A stretch of 64,000 nt of DNA, from NCBI GenBank assembly GCA_001303025.1, contig LJNK01000002.1:1-64000 (forward strand), written 5' to 3'. The DNA comes from Deltaproteobacteria bacterium SG8_13. Lineage in GTDB: Bacteria > Desulfobacterota > Desulfobacteria > Desulfobacterales > SG8-13. The translations under genes were made by a program, and so were the position numbers. Positions 60,327 through 64,000 of the stretch are shown one piece after another. The notes below the pieces were generated by a model that was not told where the DNA came from, did no database searches, and saw only the letters and a program-made list of their open reading frames with translations. How positions within the stretch are numbered: the first letter of the stretch is position 1; every line of letters begins with the position of its first letter.

Positions 60327-63300
60327 TCAGCCGGCCAGCAGGCCATCGATCTCCGCAAATATCTGATTGTCCGTAAAATGCCGGATCTTGGCGGCTCCGC
60401 TGGGGCAGTACCCGGCGCAACTGCCGCAGCCTTTGCACACCGCTTCGTTGACCTCGCTGACGCCTTTCAATGGATTGAATTCGATGGCCGAATAGGCACA
60501 CAACCCGATGCAGACCTGGCAGCCGATACAGATATCCGGGTCTATGGATGAAATCATGGGGGCCACCGACACCTGTCCGGACGAACTGAGTGCCAGCGCC
60601 TCGGCCGCCGCCCCTTTCGCCTGGGCTACCGTGTCGGGAATGTCCTTGGGGCCCTGGCACGCGCCGGCCACAAAAATACCGCTGGATGCCGTGGATACCG
60701 GCTCGAGCTTAGGATGCTCTTCCAGAAAAAAACCGTCGCTGCCGACACTCATTCCGAAAATCCGGGCCGTATCGTTTGCATCCGCACGCGGCTCCATCGC
60801 CGTGCACAGCACCGCCATCTCCACCGGGATTTGCAACATCGCATTCGAGAGCGTGTCTTCGGCGGTCACCAGCAGCAAACCGTCCGTTTGCTCTTCGATG
60901 CGGGCAACCTTGCCGCGCACCATGTGCACGCCCTCGCTCTGCACCCGCTTGTAAAACTCCTCGTACCCTTTTCCGAAACAGCGCATGTCGATGTAGAAGT
61001 TGTACACCCGGGTGTGGTGCCCGCACTTGTCCTTGAGAAGGTGGGCATACTTGAGCGCGTACATGCAGCAGGTCCGCGAGCAGTATTCGTGATAGTTTTT
61101 ATCCCGGCTGCCGATACAGTGCAAAATGGCCACGCTTTCGGGCGGATCGGTGTACTTGAGCCGGTCGCTGCGGTCGCGCTTGAGCAGCTTGCCCCCGGTC
61201 GGTCCGGTGGCGTTCGACAGTCGCTCGAATTCCAGGTTGGTGAACACATTGGCATATCTGCCGTATCCGTAAGGCTGCATCGGCGTCGGATCGAGGATAT
61301 CGAAGCCGGTGGCCACGATGATGGAACCCACTTCGATTTCCTCCACGGCGTCTTCCATCACATGGTTGATCGCCTTGGCCTCACAGGCACTCACGCACAG
61401 CTTGCACTCACAGCAGCCCCCGCAGTTCACGCAGCGCGCCGCCTCGGCCCGCGCCGCTTCTTCGGAGAAGTTTGTGTCCACCTCCTCAAAATTGGCCGCC
61501 CGGTATGCGGGATCCAGATGCGTCGATGCTGCCCTGGCTGCTTTTTCAATGGTTGCCGGAATCTGCTTCCAGTCGGTCTCCGCAGCGGGCTCGATCTGCG
61601 GCTGCGCGGCAGTCGATTCGAGGTCCCCGCCGTTGAGAAAACGGTCAATGGCCGCCACCACCTTATGCCCGGCAGACACGGCCTCCACCACCGTGGCCGG
61701 GCCGGTCACCGCGTCTCCGGCGGCAAACACTTCGGCAATGCTGGTTTGCATCGTATGGGGATCCACCTTGAAGGTTCCCCGGGCGGTCAGCTGCAGGTCC
61801 GGCAGGCGCTGCACCCAGGATGTGTCGGTTTTCTGACCGATGGCCGGAATGACCGCGTCACAGGGAATCACAAATTCGCTTCCCTCCACCGGCACCGGGC
61901 GTCTCCGCCCGCTGGCATCCGGTTCACCGAGCTCGGTGCGGATGCATTCAAACCCGGTCACTTTGCCTTCCCGGCGCTGAATGCCGACCGGCGCCGTGAG
62001 ATATGAAAACTCGATCCCTTCCTCTAGCGCACCTTCGAGTTCCTCGGGATACGCCGGCATTTCCTGCTCCGATCGCCGGTAGACCACCGTTACGCTCTCG
62101 GCGCCCAGGCGTCTGGCCGTGCGGGCCGCGTCGACGGCCACGTTGCCACCACCGATGACGATCACCTGCCTGCCGGGCAGCTCCTTTTTCCCCAGGTTGA
62201 CCTCCCGCAGAAACGTGACGGCATCCACCAGAGCGTCGGCCTGCTCTTCACCCGGTATGCGCATTGCCAGAGAGTCATGGGCGCCGATGCCCAGAAACAC
62301 GGCGGAAAATCCGTCTTTGCGCAGATCCTCCAGGGACAGATCCGATCCGAAGCGCACGCCGGTCTGCACGTCGATCCCGTGTCGGAGAAGGTAGCCGATT
62401 TCATCATCGAGCACATCCTGGGGCAGCCGGTAGTCGGGGATCCCCACCCGCAGCATGCCGCCCAGCTTTTCGAGCGCCTCGAAAATGGTCACCCGGTATC
62501 CTTTCAGCCGCAGATAATACGCCACCGTCAGCCCGGCCGGACCCGATCCGATCACCGCAATCTTCTCCGGCCGGTCTTCGATTTCCGGCAGCGGCAGCTC
62601 GGACAGGTCGACCTGGTCGGCGGCAAAGCGTTTCAGCTCGCGGATGGCTACCGGGCTGTCCACCTCGGCCCTGCGGCACTGTTTTTCGCACGGGGCCGGG
62701 CAGACGCGCCCCAGGGTCCCCGGAAGCGGAAGCCGCTCCAAGATCAGTGACACCGCTTCGCGGTACCGTCCGACTTTGACCAGCGCCACATATCCCTGTA
62801 CATTGGTGCCGGCCGGGCAGGTCTGCACGCAGGCAGCTCGGTCGTACTTGTCGATGCAGTAGGTGATCGGCACTGCCTGGGGGAACGGCCGATAAATGGC
62901 CTTGCGTTTTTTGGTACCCACGTCCCATTCATTGGGGAACTCGACCGGGCAGACCTTCTCACACTCGCCGCAACCGGTGCAGCTGGTTTCCACGAAGCGC
63001 GCCTTTTGCCGCACCGTTGCCTTGAAGTTTCCGATGAAGCCGCTGACCTCCTCCACTTCGCTGTAAGAGAACAACTCGATGTTGGGTTCCTGGCCGACCG
63101 AGACCATCTTGGGGGTGCCGATGCAGGCCGCACAGTCGAGGGTGGGAAAGGTCTTGTCGTACTGGAGCATGTGTCCGCCGACGGTGGGCTGCCGCTCCAC
63201 CAGGTAGGCCTTGTAACCGGCCTTGGCGATATCCAGCGAGGCCTGCATGCCGGCGATGCCCCCGCCCACCACCAGCGTGTTGGTGCACACCGGAAAGGTG

Positions 63301-63710
63301 GCCGGCGTGAGGTCGGTTTGGTGCGAAACCCGCAAAATACCGGCGCCTGCCAGCAGCTTGGCCTTGCGGGTGGCTTCGTCCTCACTTTCGGTCACCCAGG
63401 AAACATGCTCGCGCACGCAGACCATGTGAAAGGCCCGGTAGGGATTGAGACCGGACCGCTGGCAGGCGGCCCGGAAGGTTTTTTCGTGCATTCGCGGCGA
63501 ACAGGACGCCACCACCACACGGCTGAGGCTGTGATTGCGGATGTCGGTTTCGATCAGTTCCTGGCCGGGATCGGAGCACATGAACAGATAATCGCGGGAG
63601 ACGATCACGTTGGGCAGGGTTGCCACGTACTCGGCAACCTCCTTGACCCGCACCCGATAGGCGATGTTGATACCGCAATGACAGATGTAAAACCCGATTC
63701 GTTCAGCCAT
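60327..63710 (-). CDS. HdrA with inserted GltD/NfnB-like flavoprotein domain
   Basis: A 1127-residue HdrA. N-terminal YICHCGINIAYR and VVASCSPRMHEKTF are the HdrA start; FAD site TLVVGGGIAGMQASLD at about 146; TLDCAACIGTP; first ferredoxin site CTGCGECEKVCP. A GltD-like module is then inserted (about 280-735): R-A-A-C-V-Q-T-C-P, CPAPCEKQCRRAEV, FAD/NAD site IAVIGSGPAGLTVAYYL and VIGGGNVAVDAARTA. HdrA resumes with CVNCGGCCECKLCVSACE, SRDKNYHEYCSRTCCMYAL and, at the end, two clusters (CIGCQVCIGLCA, CKGCGSCAGYCP). The insert would let it take NAD(P)H electrons, as in NfnB. ATG 63710 with AGGAGG overlaps the CCG subunit gene. Confidence 0.88.
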   Translation of the reverse strand: MAERIGFYICHCGINIAYRVRVKEVAEYVATLPNVIVSRDYLFMCSDPGQELIETDIRNHSLSRVVVASCSPRMHEKTFRAACQRSGLNPYRAFHMVCVREHVSWVTESEDEATRKAKLLAGAGILRVSHQTDLTPATFPVCTNTLVVGGGIAGMQASLDIAKAGYKAYLVERQPTVGGHMLQYDKTFPTLDCAACIGTPKMVSVGQEPNIELFSYSEVEEVSGFIGNFKATVRQKARFVETSCTGCGECEKVCPVEFPNEWDVGTKKRKAIYRPFPQAVPITYCIDKYDRAACVQTCPAGTNVQGYVALVKVGRYREAVSLILERLPLPGTLGRVCPAPCEKQCRRAEVDSPVAIRELKRFAADQVDLSELPLPEIEDRPEKIAVIGSGPAGLTVAYYLRLKGYRVTIFEALEKLGGMLRVGIPDYRLPQDVLDDEIGYLLRHGIDVQTGVRFGSDLSLEDLRKDGFSAVFLGIGAHDSLAMRIPGEEQADALVDAVTFLREVNLGKKELPGRQVIVIGGGNVAVDAARTARRLGAESVTVVYRRSEQEMPAYPEELEGALEEGIEFSYLTAPVGIQRREGKVTGFECIRTELGEPDASGRRRPVPVEGSEFVIPCDAVIPAIGQKTDTSWVQRLPDLQLTARGTFKVDPHTMQTSIAEVFAAGDAVTGPATVVEAVSAGHKVVAAIDRFLNGGDLESTAAQPQIEPAAETDWKQIPATIEKAARAASTHLDPAYRAANFEEVDTNFSEEAARAEAARCVNCGGCCECKLCVSACEAKAINHVMEDAVEEIEVGSIIVATGFDILDPTPMQPYGYGRYANVFTNLEFERLSNATGPTGGKLLKRDRSDRLKYTDPPESVAILHCIGSRDKNYHEYCSRTCCMYALKYAHLLKDKCGHHTRVYNFYIDMRCFGKGYEEFYKRVQSEGVHMVRGKVARIEEQTDGLLLVTAEDTLSNAMLQIPVEMAVLCTAMEPRADANDTARIFGMSVGSDGFFLEEHPKLEPVSTASSGIFVAGACQGPKDIPDTVAQAKGAAAEALALSSSGQVSVAPMISSIDPDICIGCQVCIGLCAYSAIEFNPLKGVSEVNEAVCKGCGSCAGYCPSGAAKIRHFTDNQIFAEIDGLLAG

Positions 63711-64000
63711 GTAAGGCCTCCTGCTCAACGTCTGTGCTGACAGCTTTCGCCCCATCGGCATCGCCAGTTATTTCCAGCGACCGCCACAGCAATTCGGCCG
63801 CATCCCGAACCACGATTCGATCTTCCACACCGAGCTGCGCCACCGCTTCATTGAGCATGCGGATGCAGTAGGGACAGGCGGTGGCGATCACACCGGCACC
63901 GGTTCCCAGCGCTTCGCGAACCCGCGCCACCCCCAGGCGTTGATCCGGCGGATCAGCGCTCCAGGCACCACCACCGCCGCCACCGCAGCAGGCACTCTGC
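63703..64000 (-). CDS. CCG-domain iron-sulfur subunit (HdrB/HdrD-like), C-terminal part
   Basis: The C-terminal 98 residues of a cysteine-rich (CCG) protein cut by the window end. SACCGGGGGGAW is the CCG motif that binds a non-cubane cluster in HdrB/HdrD-like subunits; later ATACPYCIRML gives the second Cys pair. The frame is open to the edge; the short internal GTG frame is not a separate gene. It overlaps the HdrA-GltD gene by eight bases, so it is translated in the same unit and is probably the disulfide- or quinone-facing subunit of the complex. It could also be a lactate-utilisation-like (LutA) or QmoC-like protein. Confidence 0.8.
   Translation of the reverse strand, partial: QSACCGGGGGGAWSADPPDQRLGVARVREALGTGAGVIATACPYCIRMLNEAVAQLGVEDRIVVRDAAELLWRSLEITGDADGAKAVSTDVEQEALHG

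Noticed and set aside
1-64000. tRNA, rRNA, CRISPR array, insertion sequence or prophage
   Set aside because: No cloverleaf, no regularly spaced direct repeats, no transposase, integrase or phage structural gene were seen on reading both strands.

Overview
The window is high-GC, densely coded DNA that looks like a chromosome segment of a strictly anaerobic deltaproteobacterium (Desulfobacterota), most likely a sulfate reducer or syntroph related to Desulfosarcina/Desulfobacteraceae. This is inferred from gene content: large HdrA flavoproteins with MvhD and an F420-hydrogenase-beta-like protein, a c-heme sensor kinase, a TRAP transporter with a T-component lipoprotein, several SpoIIE-type phosphatases and a probable selenoprotein. 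No tRNA, rRNA, CRISPR array, transposase or phage gene was seen, and coding style is even, so the window reads as core chromosome.

Layout. 1-5.6 kb: SOS mutagenesis cassette on the + strand (end of lexA, a DUF72 gene, imuB, dnaE2). 5.6-9.7 kb: minus-strand genes for a degenerate metallo-beta-lactamase protein, an ABC-type amino-acid-binding protein, a small coiled-coil protein and a GAF-PP2C phosphatase. 10-13.3 kb: DUF302, TM2 and an unusual DHH-like/CPBP fusion. 13.4-17.3 kb: a TRAP transporter (T, P, Q, M). 17.5-20.3 kb: LOV-like PAS protein, Lon N-terminal-domain protein, and a DUF192-metF pair read leftward behind a palindromic operator. 20.5-22.5 kb: a sigma-54 promoter drives a two-domain exported rhodanese whose frame crosses an in-frame UGA with a good SECIS candidate, followed by rluA. 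22.7-25 kb: an ECF sigma/anti-sigma operon with two glycogen-binding-like domains and a Gly-rich secreted protein; two ECF promoters with identical spacing are visible. 25-34.3 kb: mixed lipoproteins, isochorismatase, CitE-like lyase, YedK, OmpA-like, Rap1a-like, ABM and DUF4124 proteins. 34.6-41.8 kb: nuclease-helicase fusion, second PP2C phosphatase, two SPFH proteins, bactofilin. 41.9-46.7 kb: cobalamin adenosyltransferase, flavin reductase, GalT-like, binding-protein-like, mtgA and transglutaminase-like genes. 46.7-50.8 kb: hybrid histidine kinase, DUF3108, HD-domain genes.

50.9-64 kb is the most striking region: one leftward array encoding a CCG iron-sulfur subunit (cut by the window end), an HdrA with an inserted GltD/NfnB-like flavoprotein module, MvhD, an FrhB/FdhB-like iron-sulfur protein, a 1145-residue double HdrA carrying an intact response-regulator receiver domain, a membrane histidine kinase with two c-heme-type motifs in its periplasmic domain, and a receiver-histidine kinase. 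The arrangement suggests flavin-based electron bifurcation or confurcation whose HdrA subunit is controlled directly by phosphorylation from a redox-sensing kinase. The genes are seen in the sequence; the regulatory link is inference.
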